This document shows positions 1 through 7,819 of a DNA stretch of 64,000 nucleotides, in pieces (the stretch's first letter is position 1; each line of letters starts with the position of its first letter). The stretch covers positions 930,001 to 994,000 of the forward strand of contig NZ_JAUSWJ010000001.1 of assembly GCF_030815145.1 (NCBI RefSeq), in the 5' to 3' direction. Below the pieces are notes generated by a model. The model saw only the letters and a list, made by a program, of their open reading frames with translations, was not told the origin of the DNA and made no database searches. The stretch comes from Kaistia geumhonensis. GTDB lineage: Bacteria > Pseudomonadota > Alphaproteobacteria > Rhizobiales > Kaistiaceae. The translations under genes were made by a program, and so were the position numbers.

Positions 1-42
1 GCGACCCGTCTCTAACCGCTCCAGGAGCGGGACAGCGACACG

Positions 43-993
43 ATGACGATGCGCAACATCCTGATCGGCCTCGGTGCCGGCCTCGCGGCCGCGCTGCTGT
101 TCGCCGGCATCGCGACGGGAACGTCGCTCGCGCTCCCCCTCTATTTCCTGTCACCGCTTCCGATCGCCATTGCCGGGCTCGGCTTCGGCACATGGGCCGG
201 CGCCGCCGCTGCCGCGACGGCAGCGGTCGTGATCGCTGCGCTGTTCGGTCCGCTGTTCGGCGGCGTCCAACTCGCGATGTTCGGCATCCCCGTCGCCTGG
301 GGCGCCCATCTCGTCGGGCTGTCGCGTCCCGCCGGCGAAGACGGCAAGGTCGAGTGGTTTCCCCTCTCCCAGGCTCTGGTACGCATCGCCGTGGTCGTCG
401 CGGCCGGCGTCGTGGTGCTTCTGCCGCTGATGGGCATGAACCCGGCCGATTTCTCGAAGCAGCTGATGCTGGCGATCGAGGAATGGATGAAGTCGGGCGG
501 CGAGCCGCTCGATGCGACGACGCGGGCAGAGGCGGCGCAGGTCATCGACATCATGGTTGCGCTGCTGCCGGCGATCAGCGCTTTCAGTGCCCTCACCTTC
601 ACGGTGATGAATCTGTGGCTCGGCGGTCATGTTGCGCGCATGTCCGGCCATCTGCCCCGTCCATGGATGCCGATGTGGACCGTGACCATGCCGAAGCATG
701 CGGTAACCGTCCTCGGCATCGCCATTCTCGCGGCCTTCGTGCTGCCCGGCATCGGCAGCCAGATCGCCGTCGCGCTCTCGGGTGCCTTCACCCTCGCCTT
801 CGCGCTCTCGGGCTATGGCGCGCTGCATGCGCTACTGCGCGGCCGTCCGGGCCGCGTCGCGCTGCTGGTGCTCGTCTATGCGGCGAGCTTCATCTTCGCC
901 CCGGCGATCATCGCCGCGGCGCTTCTCGGCATCGCCGATTCGCTTCTCCAGTTCCGGTTCCGCCACGCCGGCGGCTCCGGCCCCGCATCCTGA
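43..993 (+). CDS. DUF2232 family integral membrane protein
   Basis: A 316-residue protein made mostly of hydrophobic stretches, consistent with about eight membrane segments, with one soluble loop around residues 130-170. It fits the DUF2232 (YybS-like) family, which in alphaproteobacteria lies directly before rplI, as here. The molecular role of the family is not established. The ATG at 43 follows a GGAGCGGG stretch. The gene ends about 30 bases before the rplI start and is probably cotranscribed with it. The 42 bases upstream are too short to assign; rpsF and rpsR would be expected before the window edge. Family assignment is by context and hydropathy, so moderately sure. Confidence 0.75.
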   Translation: MTMRNILIGLGAGLAAALLFAGIATGTSLALPLYFLSPLPIAIAGLGFGTWAGAAAAATAAVVIAALFGPLFGGVQLAMFGIPVAWGAHLVGLSRPAGEDGKVEWFPLSQALVRIAVVVAAGVVVLLPLMGMNPADFSKQLMLAIEEWMKSGGEPLDATTRAEAAQVIDIMVALLPAISAFSALTFTVMNLWLGGHVARMSGHLPRPWMPMWTVTMPKHAVTVLGIAILAAFVLPGIGSQIAVALSGAFTLAFALSGYGALHALLRGRPGRVALLVLVYAASFIFAPAIIAAALLGIADSLLQFRFRHAGGSGPAS

Positions 994-1024
994 CCTTCAA
1001 ACCATTCGATCAAGGAGACCTGAC

Positions 1025-1582
1025 ATGGACGTCATTCTGCTGGAACGCGTCGCCAAGCTCGGCCAGATGGGCGAGATCGTGCACGTCAAGAACGGCTATG
1101 CGCGCAACTTCCTGCTGCCGCAGGGCAAGGCGCTCCGCGCCACCGAGGCCAACAAGAAGCATTTCGAGAGCCAGAAGGTGCATCTCGAGGCGCGGAACCT
1201 TGAGCGCAAGAAGGAAGCCGACGTCGTCGCCGAGAAGCTGAACGGCCAGAGCTTCATCGTCGTGCGCCAGGCGGGCGAGACCGGCCAGCTCTACGGTTCG
1301 GTGTCGAGCCGCGACATCGCCGAGCTGGTCGCAGAGGCCGGCTTCGCGGTCGCGCGCAACCAGGTCGTGCTCGATCATCCGATCAAGACGATCGGCCTGC
1401 ACGAAGTCGTCGTCGCCCTGCATCCGGAAGTCGAATCGACCGTCACGATCAACGTCGCGCGCAGCGCCGACGAGGCCGAGCGCCAGGCGCGCGGCGAGGA
1501 TCTCACCGTCCGCGAGACCTTCGAGCTTGAGCCGCTCGAGGACGAGGAGGCTCTGGAAGCCGAGGGCGAGAGCGAGGAGTAA
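1025..1582 (+). CDS. rplI: 50S ribosomal protein L9 (bL9)
   Basis: The 185-residue product opens with the characteristic bL9 N-terminus ([19 protein letters not shown]), followed by the [15 protein letters not shown] segment that contacts 23S rRNA, a long charged connecting helix and the C-terminal domain. It is longer than the E. coli protein (about 150 residues) because of an acidic tail rich in Glu and Asp, common in alphaproteobacterial L9. The ATG at 1025 follows AAGGAGACCTGAC, a strong ribosome binding site; the upstream in-frame extension is not L9-like and overlaps DUF2232. A strong terminator follows. Confidence 0.97.
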   Translation: MDVILLERVAKLGQMGEIVHVKNGYARNFLLPQGKALRATEANKKHFESQKVHLEARNLERKKEADVVAEKLNGQSFIVVRQAGETGQLYGSVSSRDIAELVAEAGFAVARNQVVLDHPIKTIGLHEVVVALHPEVESTVTINVARSADEAERQARGEDLTVRETFELEPLEDEEALEAEGESEE

Positions 1583-1618
1583 TCCTCGCCAAACCCAAAG
1601 GACGCCTTACCTTTCGAA

Positions 1619-1650
1619 GGGGCGCCCGGCGACGGCCGGGCGCCCCTTTT
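1619..1650 (+). terminator. Rho-independent terminator after rplI
   Basis: A 12-bp perfect GC stem (GGGGCGCCCGGC at 1619-1630 pairing with 1635-1646), a 4-base loop and a run of four T. It lies about 40 bases after the rplI stop and closes the ribosomal-protein operon. Confidence 0.85.
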
Positions 1651-1803
1651 CGCATTCTCACGACCATCTGCAGGTGTGTCGCCCAGCAACTTGTAATCGT
1701 GGCAAAATCGGGGCTAACATTCGACAGAGGAAGCAATTCCGTCCTGTCCCCAAGTCAAAACCGACCCCGGTGAACGGGGCCGCCTAGGCAACGGATCCCC
1801 GCC

Positions 1804-3063
1804 ATGAACCGGTTGCTCGCCAGCTACATAGACCGCGTGCTGAAGAAGGGCTCGCTCGAGCTCATCGATGCCAAGGGCCGCCTGCACCGCTTCGGCGACG
1901 GCACCGGCGAGACGGTCCGCGTGCGAATAAAGTCGTCCTCGGCCGAACTTGCCGTGTTCCTCAATCCCGAGCTCAAGCTCGGCGAGGCCTTCATGGACGG
2001 CGACTTCGTGGTCGAGCAGGGCACGATCTACGACTTCCTCGCGGTCGTACTGCAGAATATCGGCTCGGGCGGGCGATCCTTCGTGGCGCAGGCCATCTAT
2101 CAGGCCCGAGTCGCAACGCGCCGCTTCCGCCAGTGGAACACGCCCTTCCGCGCGCGCCGGAACGTCGCCCACCACTATGATCTCGATGGACGGCTCTATT
2201 CGCTGTTCCTCGATCCGGACCAGCAGTATTCGTGCGCCTATTTCGAGACGGCGGATGCCTCGCTCGAGGAAGCGCAGGTGGCGAAGAAGCGGCATCTTGC
2301 CGCCAAGCTCGCTCTGGGGCCTGGGCAGAAGGTGTTGGACATCGGTTCGGGCTGGGGCGGCCTCGGCCTCTATCTCGCCGAACATGCCGACATCGACGTT
2401 ACGGGCGTCACGCTGTCGGAGGAACAGCACAAGGTCTCCAACGCGCGGGCCACCGAGCGGGGGCTTTCCGACCGGACGCGCTTCCTGCTCAAGGACTACC
2501 GCCATCTCGCGACGCGCTTCGACCGAATCGTCTCTGTCGGCATGTTCGAGCATGTCGGCGTCGGTCACTATCGCGAGTTCTTCGAGCAGGTGCGCAATCT
2601 GCTGACCGATGACGGCGTCATGGTTCTGCACTCGATCGGCCGGTTCGACATGCCGGGCGAGACCAATTCCTGGATCCACAAATACATCTTCCCCGGCGGC
2701 TATATCCCGGCCCTGTCGGAGGTGCTGCCGGAGATCGAGCGGGCTGGCCTCAAGGTCACCGATATCGAGATCCTGCGCCTGCACTATGCTGAGACGCTGC
2801 GCGAATGGCGGCTGCGCTTCATGGCGCGGCGCGCCGAGGCGCTGAAGCTCTATGACGAGCGCTTCTGTCTGATGTGGGAGTTCTATCTCGCCGCGTCCGA
2901 GACCGCCTTCCGCTATCAGGACATGATGAACTTCCAGATCCAGTTCGTGCGCGACCAGCATGCGCTGCCGATGACGCGCGACTATATCTGGCAGGCAGAG
3001 GAGGCGCTCCGGCGTCGCGACAACGCCGGCCAGCGGCCGTCTCTGAAGATAGCCGGCGAATGA
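1804..3063 (+). CDS. cfa: Cyclopropane-fatty-acyl-phospholipid synthase family methyltransferase
   Basis: A 419-residue SAM-dependent methyltransferase of the CFA synthase family, which methylenates double bonds of phospholipid acyl chains at the membrane. The N-terminal third carries the lipid-binding-like region with the GEAFMDGDFVVEQGTIYDFL segment. The Rossmann methyltransferase follows, with the SAM motif VLDIGSGWGGLGLYLAE and the HYDLDGRLYSLFLD and MFEHVG segments typical of the family. Length is slightly above the usual 380-410. No strong Shine-Dalgarno is seen before the ATG at 1804. It stands alone between rplI and dnaB. It may act on a related lipid substrate; the family is sure, the exact product less so. 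Confidence 0.88.
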   Translation: MNRLLASYIDRVLKKGSLELIDAKGRLHRFGDGTGETVRVRIKSSSAELAVFLNPELKLGEAFMDGDFVVEQGTIYDFLAVVLQNIGSGGRSFVAQAIYQARVATRRFRQWNTPFRARRNVAHHYDLDGRLYSLFLDPDQQYSCAYFETADASLEEAQVAKKRHLAAKLALGPGQKVLDIGSGWGGLGLYLAEHADIDVTGVTLSEEQHKVSNARATERGLSDRTRFLLKDYRHLATRFDRIVSVGMFEHVGVGHYREFFEQVRNLLTDDGVMVLHSIGRFDMPGETNSWIHKYIFPGGYIPALSEVLPEIERAGLKVTDIEILRLHYAETLREWRLRFMARRAEALKLYDERFCLMWEFYLAASETAFRYQDMMNFQIQFVRDQHALPMTRDYIWQAEEALRRRDNAGQRPSLKIAGE

Positions 3064-3251
3064 AGCCGGGCGACCGGCCGGCATCGGTCGGCCTGTCGCG
3101 ATTCGGCCACGGACAAGCGCATGCCGCGCCTTTATCGGCATACTGTTAATTGCGAGGGAATCGGGGCGCGGGCCGCGGGATTGACTCATCTAGCGAGCGT
3201 CCCGGCCCAATCGCGCCTATGAATCGCCTGGGGAAAAACGAGGGCGAGGCG

Positions 3252-4742
3252 ATGAATAGTCCGGCACGGGCGCTCCAGCAGCAGGCGACCGAATTCTATC
3301 GCCAGCCGCCGCACAATATCGAAGCCGAGCAGGCGCTGCTCGGCGCGATCCTCGTCAACAACGAGGCCTTCTACCGCGTCTCGGACTTCCTCGAGCCGGT
3401 GCATCTCTACGAACCCATCCACCGGCAGATCTTCGAGGTCGCCGGCAGCCTGATCCGCGCCAACAAGGTGGCGACGCCGGTCACGCTCAAGACCTTCCTT
3501 CCTGCCGATCTCGCGATCGGCGACATGAATCTCGCCCAGTATCTGGCGCGCCTCGCCGCCGAGGCGACGACGATCATCAATGCCGAGGACTATGGCCGCG
3601 CGATCTACGATCTCGCGCTGCGCCGCGCGCTGATCGGCATCGGCGAGGACGTCGTCAACATCGCTTTCGACGCGCCCATCGACATGCCGCCCAAGGCCCA
3701 GATCGAGGACGCCGAGCGGCGGCTGTTCGCGCTGGCCGAGACGGGCCGCTATGACGGCGGCTTCCATTCGTTCGAGGAATCGCTGAAGACCGCCATCGAC
3801 ATGGCGAGCGCCGCCTACCAGCGCGACGGCCACCTCTCCGGCCTCGCCACCGGCCTCGACGACCTCGACCGCCAGATGGGCGGCTTGCAGCCCTCCGACC
3901 TCATCATCCTCGCCGGCCGTCCCGCGATGGGCAAATCCTCGCTTGCGACCAATATCGGCTTCAACATCGCCAGGGCCTATCGTGGCGAGGTTCAGCCGGA
4001 CGGCTCGACCAAGACGGTGGACGGCGGCATCGTCGGCTTCTTCTCTCTGGAAATGTCGGCCGAGCAGCTGGCGACGCGTATGGTCGCCGAGCATTCGGGC
4101 GTCTCCTCCTCGCGCATCCGGCGCGGCGCGATCGACGAGCACCAGTTCGCGCGCATCGTCGCCGCCTCGCGGGAGATGGCGCGAATTCCCTTCTATATTG
4201 ACCAGACCGGTGGTCTCTCGATCGCCCAGCTCGCGGCGCGGGCGCGGCGGCTGAAGCGCCAGCGCGGACTTGATCTCCTTATCATCGACTACCTGCAGCT
4301 GCTGCAGGGGTCGTCGAAGCGCGGCTCGGAGAATCGCGTTCAGGAGATCACCGAGATCACCACCGGCCTCAAGGCTCTCGCCAAGGAACTGAGCGTTCCC
4401 GTTCTGGCGCTGTCGCAGCTTTCACGCCAGGTCGAAACACGCGACGACAAGCGGCCGCAGCTCTCCGACCTTCGCGAATCGGGCTCCATCGAGCAGGACG
4501 CCGACGTGGTGATGTTCGTCTATCGCGACGAATACTACCTGAAGGGCAAGATGCCGAAGGAAGGCACCGAGGAGTTCTTCAAGTGGCAGGCCGAGATGGA
4601 GCAGGTCGCCGGCATCGCCGAAGTGATCGTGGGCAAGCAGCGCCACGGCCCGACCGGCACGGTGCAGCTCCAGTTCGAGGCCGAGTTGACGCGCTTCTCG
4701 AACCTCGTCCGCCGCGACCAGCTGCCCGAGGCGTACGAGTAG
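3252..4742 (+). CDS. dnaB: Replicative DNA helicase DnaB
   Basis: Hexameric 5'-3' helicase that unwinds DNA at the replication fork. The N-terminal domain begins PPHNIEAEQALLGAILVNNEAF. The RecA-like C-terminal ATPase has Walker A GRPAMGKSS, the LLIIDYLQLL Walker B segment and the DNA-loop region RQVETRDDKRPQLSDLRESGSIEQ. The ATG at 3252 gives 496 residues, normal for alphaproteobacterial DnaB, and follows GAGGGCGAGGCG. An in-frame ATG at 3219 would add 11 residues and cannot be excluded. In related genomes alr and radA follow immediately; here a five-gene islet separates dnaB from alr. Confidence 0.96.
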   Translation: MNSPARALQQQATEFYRQPPHNIEAEQALLGAILVNNEAFYRVSDFLEPVHLYEPIHRQIFEVAGSLIRANKVATPVTLKTFLPADLAIGDMNLAQYLARLAAEATTIINAEDYGRAIYDLALRRALIGIGEDVVNIAFDAPIDMPPKAQIEDAERRLFALAETGRYDGGFHSFEESLKTAIDMASAAYQRDGHLSGLATGLDDLDRQMGGLQPSDLIILAGRPAMGKSSLATNIGFNIARAYRGEVQPDGSTKTVDGGIVGFFSLEMSAEQLATRMVAEHSGVSSSRIRRGAIDEHQFARIVAASREMARIPFYIDQTGGLSIAQLAARARRLKRQRGLDLLIIDYLQLLQGSSKRGSENRVQEITEITTGLKALAKELSVPVLALSQLSRQVETRDDKRPQLSDLRESGSIEQDADVVMFVYRDEYYLKGKMPKEGTEEFFKWQAEMEQVAGIAEVIVGKQRHGPTGTVQLQFEAELTRFSNLVRRDQLPEAYE

Positions 4743-4869
4743 AGCGGCGCATCCGTGCGGGTAGGCCCGCCCGTGCCCGGCCGCCGTTCTTCCTGGAGAG
4801 GGAGGACCGGCTTTTGCGCGGCATGGAACAAGGCCGCGCTAGCTCTCTTGGGAGAGTGCCGCTCGGGGC

Positions 4870-5091
4870 TCACCTCCTGCCTGACTCTCCGCGTTCGTAG
4901 CGCATCAGGTCGCCTGGCTGACAATCGAGGAAGTCGCAGATGCGCTCGAGGGTCTCGAAGCGCACGCCTTTCACATGCCCATTCTTGAGCAGCGAAAGAT
5001 TGGCTTCCGTGATGCCGACATATTCAGCCAGGTCCTTCGACGTGACATTGCGCTCGGCAAGCATGACGGCCAGCCGGACATGAATGGGCAT
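4870..5091 (-). CDS. Small Cro/C1-type HTH regulator (YozG-like), partner of DUF2975 protein
   Basis: A 73-residue protein that is almost entirely one xenobiotic-response-type helix-turn-helix: LAVMLAERNVTSKDLAEYVGITEANLSLLKNGHVKGVRFETLERICDFLDCQPGDLM, with the recognition helix at about residues 27-40. It resembles the short regulators (YozG class) encoded beside DUF2975 membrane proteins. Its start lies 11 bases after the stop of the DUF2975 gene on the same strand, so the two are probably one transcript. It likely represses its own promoter; an inverted repeat at 5716-5734 is a candidate target. The reading frame continues upstream without a stop, but that part is a shadow of the DUF2975 gene. 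Confidence 0.85.
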   Translation of the reverse strand: MPIHVRLAVMLAERNVTSKDLAEYVGITEANLSLLKNGHVKGVRFETLERICDFLDCQPGDLMRYERGESGRR

Positions 5092-5102
5092 GCCGGGGCT
5101 CC

Positions 5103-5681
5103 CTAGACGAACTGCTCGTTTTCGGCAGCAATATCGGCCGCCGAGACCAGTACCGAGGCGACGATCGCGACCATCACCGCGAAAAGCAGCGAAAGCAGCG
5201 TATCGGACCCGACGCTCAGCACGAGGGTCCGCGTCTGCTCCGGCGACGCTGCGCCTAGCAGAAGGCTGAGTGCCGCGCCTGCAAGCGGCTTGAGCAGCGC
5301 CGACGCGCCAACGCCGAGCGCAAATCCACGAAGGCCGCGCGCGGCTTCCGCGGAGAAGATGCGACCGGCAGCGAAGCAGGCAAAACAGCGCCGAGCGCTC
5401 AAGAGGCCAAGTACCAGAGCGGCCAGCGGGACCATGGCAAAGGCGAATCCGGCGAGACGCACCGGAAGTCCGAGCTCCGCAGGAGGAGAAAGGCCGAGGC
5501 CCGCCTGACGGAACACTGCGTCGGCCGGCGTCAGCCACCAATAGACGAGCATCAGGGCCGGCAGCAGCGCGGCGATACACAGACAGGCTGCTGCCAATGC
5601 CCTGCTCCAGCGGAGCAAGCGATGCGTTCGGTCTCGCTCCGGGGAGAGCCTTGTTGGTCCTATCATCGAGACACCTGTCAT
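5103..5681 (-). CDS. DUF2975 family membrane protein
   Basis: A 192-residue protein with four clear hydrophobic segments (about residues 23-45, 68-90, 115-135 and 160-182) and short loops, consistent with the DUF2975 family. The function of the family is unknown; members are commonly paired with a small Cro/C1 regulator, as here. The ATG at 5681 is preceded by GAAGGATCCCG, giving a good ribosome binding site; a second ATG at 5666 is an alternative. The longer open frame upstream crosses the divergent promoter region and is not coding. The family call is by hydropathy and the regulator partnership. Confidence 0.75.
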   Translation of the reverse strand: MTGVSMIGPTRLSPERDRTHRLLRWSRALAAACLCIAALLPALMLVYWWLTPADAVFRQAGLGLSPPAELGLPVRLAGFAFAMVPLAALVLGLLSARRCFACFAAGRIFSAEAARGLRGFALGVGASALLKPLAGAALSLLLGAASPEQTRTLVLSVGSDTLLSLLFAVMVAIVASVLVSAADIAAENEQFV

Positions 5682-5715
5682 TCGGGATCCTTCGAGGCCG
5701 CAAACTATCGTCGAT

Positions 5716-5734
5716 ATTATTGTTTGACAATAAT
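5716..5734. promoter_or_regulatory. AT-rich inverted repeat in the divergent DUF2975 / exported-protein promoter region
   Basis: ATTATTG and CAATAAT form a perfect 7-bp inverted repeat around TTTGA in the 96-base gap between two divergent starts, in one of the few AT-rich patches of the window. A TTGACA lies across it on the plus strand (5724-5729). On the minus strand TTGTCA with a 17-base spacer to TAGTTT is a possible promoter for the DUF2975-HTH pair. Operator function for the HTH protein is inference. Confidence 0.4.
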
Positions 5735-5777
5735 TTCTTTTCGTATGACGGTTCGACGTTCTTTCGAGGAGGTTCGC

Positions 5778-6134
5778 ATGCCCGATTTTCGCTCCATCGC
5801 CGTCGCGCTCGCTCCCAGTATCCTTGTCGTCGCAGCCCCAGCAGGCGCAGAGCCGTCGACACAGGCCGGCGCCATATCGGTCGCCCAAGTCACGCAGATG
5901 CTCGACCAAGCACCGGGCAACCGGATGGCACAGCAGGTTCTAACGGCCTATCTCGCCGGCGTCGGCGAGGCGGCCGGCGTACTCCTCGACCTCGGCGATG
6001 CCCCCTGCCGGCGCCCGCTCACGCTCTCGGCAGAGGAGGCTCGCCACGCGATTGGCGCCGCACCGACAAGAACGTTTGCAGCGACACCGCTCATTGTCAG
6101 CGACATGCTGGCGCGCGCGGGCTGTCGCCGTTGA
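5778..6134 (+). CDS. Small exported protein with two cysteines, possibly Rap1a/Tai-like
   Basis: A 118-residue protein with a probable Sec signal peptide (MPDFRSIAVALAPSILVVAA, cleavage near AGA-EP). The mature part of about 90 residues has two cysteines, one in DAPCRRP and one at AGCRR near the C-terminus, which could form a disulfide. The segment VLTAYLAGVGEAAG followed by a Cys-Pro region loosely recalls Rap1a/Tai periplasmic immunity-type proteins; this is a weak resemblance and I do not assign a function. GAGGAGG eight bases before the ATG is a strong ribosome binding site. The stop overlaps a possible TTG start of the next gene, suggesting cotranscription. Confidence 0.6.
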   Translation: MPDFRSIAVALAPSILVVAAPAGAEPSTQAGAISVAQVTQMLDQAPGNRMAQQVLTAYLAGVGEAAGVLLDLGDAPCRRPLTLSAEEARHAIGAAPTRTFAATPLIVSDMLARAGCRR

Positions 6135-6151
6135 CTGGCGGGCTCTCTCCA

Positions 6152-7315
6152 GTGGCGACACGCCGCGCTATCCTGCGCGGTGCCGTGGGCCTGGCCGGCC
6201 TGGCAGCGTCGGGAGTGCGAGCGCGGGCAGAGGACTACAAGCCTGTACGCTGCGAGGCCCGCCGTGCCTATTCCGGTCCGCCTCTTCACACGCCGGTCGC
6301 CTGGGGGACTGTTGGGGCGGTCCCTGAGCGGCCGCTCCCCTCGCGGGAAGCCGCGCGGCTCGACGAGGCCTTCGCAAGGATCAAGACACTGACATCGGCT
6401 CCGGCGCTCACCGCCGCCGTCGCGCGACCGGGAGGCGGCGTCTGGTATCGCACAGAGACGCAGTCGACCCGTCCGAGGCTGTGGTGGGCGAGCGTCGGCA
6501 AGACGTTCACCGCGGTCGTCGTGCTGCAACTCGCTCAGGAAGGCAAGCTGTCGCTGGACGCGCCGGTCTCGCGCTGGGTGCGCGGTGTACCCAACGGCGA
6601 CGTCGTGAGCCTGCGCGATCTTCTCGCGCACGCATCCGGCCTTTTCAGCGCCAACGAGGATCGCGTCGTTCGCGCACACCCCGCCTACCGCGATCCGGAG
6701 ACATTGCTGGCGATTGCGCGGCGTCACGGCGCGATGTTCTGCCCCGGCGAGAGGTGGCGCTACTCGAACACCGGCTATGACGTGCTCGGCGAAATCGTCA
6801 AACGCGCGGACGGACAGACGATCGACAGGGCGATCACCTCCAGGATCATTGCCCCGCTCGGCCTTGCATCAATGCGGGCGCTTTTGCCGGGGAAGAGCCC
6901 CGCCGATGTCGCTCCCGCGGTAGCGATCGCTGGCGCAACAGTCGATCCCGGCTGGGCCGGTGCGGCCGGGCCGGTCGCGAGCGACGCCCGCGACATGGTG
7001 ACGGCCTGGGCAGCGCTTCTCGAAGGGCGGCTGGTCAGGCAGCCGCTCCTTGAGGCGATGACCTCGGCCCTCTACCCGATGTTCGACCCCGGCACTTTCT
7101 ATGGGCTCGGCATCATGGTGTTCGACGTGCCGGACGGGAAGTCGACGCTGCGCTGGATCGGGCATGCCGGCGGCGCCCCCGGCGTCAGCGCCCTGGCAGC
7201 CTATTCGCGCGCGGACGAGGCGATCGTGGCGGTCGCGCTCACGGGTGGCGGCTCAGCCATAGCTGCCGCGAACCTTCTCATGAAGTCGCTCGGGACAGCG
7301 GGCCGCCGGCGCTGA
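6152..7315 (+). CDS. Serine hydrolase of the beta-lactamase / class C family, probable Tat export
   Basis: A 387-residue protein read from GTG 6152. It starts MATRRAILRGAVGLAGLAASG, a twin-arginine (residues 4-5) signal-like segment. The serine beta-lactamase-like fold follows: S114-x-x-K117 in ASVGKT, the tyrosine motif YSNTGYD and a C-terminal HAGG in place of the KTG box. The family includes D-aminopeptidases, esterases and penicillin-binding proteins, so the substrate is unknown. An alternative TTG start at 6131 overlaps the stop of the preceding exported-protein gene (TTGA), hinting at translational coupling. It is probably periplasmic or outer-surface. Identity as a serine hydrolase is sure; start and substrate are not. 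Confidence 0.82.
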   Translation: MATRRAILRGAVGLAGLAASGVRARAEDYKPVRCEARRAYSGPPLHTPVAWGTVGAVPERPLPSREAARLDEAFARIKTLTSAPALTAAVARPGGGVWYRTETQSTRPRLWWASVGKTFTAVVVLQLAQEGKLSLDAPVSRWVRGVPNGDVVSLRDLLAHASGLFSANEDRVVRAHPAYRDPETLLAIARRHGAMFCPGERWRYSNTGYDVLGEIVKRADGQTIDRAITSRIIAPLGLASMRALLPGKSPADVAPAVAIAGATVDPGWAGAAGPVASDARDMVTAWAALLEGRLVRQPLLEAMTSALYPMFDPGTFYGLGIMVFDVPDGKSTLRWIGHAGGAPGVSALAAYSRADEAIVAVALTGGGSAIAAANLLMKSLGTAGRRR

Positions 7316-7324
7316 CCGTGCGAC

Positions 7325-7720
7325 TCAGATGCTCGGCTCCAGCAGATCCCAGAGATTGCCGTAGAGATCCTCGAAGACCGCGACTGTCGCATAGCTCTCG
7401 TGCCGCGGCTCCTCGCGGAAACGGACGCCCCGGGCGAGGAATGCGGCGTGGTCGCGCGCAAAATCCTCTGTCTCGAGAAAGAAGCCGACGCGGCCGCCGG
7501 TCTGGTCACCGATCCGGTTCTTCTGGTCCTCGCCATCGGCCGTCGCCAGCAACAGCCGCGCGCCGGCATCGGCCGACGGCGCGACGAGAACCCAGCGCTT
7601 GCCGCCCCCGAGCGGCGTATCGGCGAGAAGCGCGAAGCCAAGCTTTTCCGTGTACCAGGCGATGGCGCGGTCATAGTCGTCCACGACCAGCGTGACGGTG
7701 GCGATGCGGGCGTGCGGCAT
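7325..7720 (-). CDS. VOC (glyoxalase/bleomycin-resistance/dioxygenase) family protein
   Basis: A 131-residue single-domain protein with the vicinal-oxygen-chelate pattern: a first beta-alpha-beta-beta-beta module beginning MPHARIATVTLVVDDYDRAIAWYTEKLGFALLAD and a second beginning GGRVGFFLETEDFARDHAAFLARGV, ending EDLYGNLWDLLEP. The closing YGN-W-L motif is common in the family. Such proteins bind a metal and act on small molecules, but the substrate cannot be told. The start was placed at the ATG at 7720, just before the first strand; ATGs at 7732 and 7774 are alternatives. It is convergent with the serine hydrolase and divergent from alr. Confidence 0.85.
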   Translation of the reverse strand: MPHARIATVTLVVDDYDRAIAWYTEKLGFALLADTPLGGGKRWVLVAPSADAGARLLLATADGEDQKNRIGDQTGGRVGFFLETEDFARDHAAFLARGVRFREEPRHESYATVAVFEDLYGNLWDLLEPSI

Positions 7721-7819
7721 GATGGCTGGCATTCCGATGAGAAGCGGGAGGCGCGTGAAATTCGCCGGTCGCAAGGCCGGCGCAATAATGTCGCCGGAAA
7801 TTCGCGTAAAGTCTCGGCC

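Noticed and set aside
1-42. Possible end of rpsR before DUF2232
   Set aside because: None of the frames gives a recognisable S18 C-terminus in so short a stretch, so no gene is called.
4757-4770. Small hairpin GCGGG-TAGG-CCCGC after dnaB considered as a terminator
   Set aside because: The stem is only 5 bp and no T run follows.
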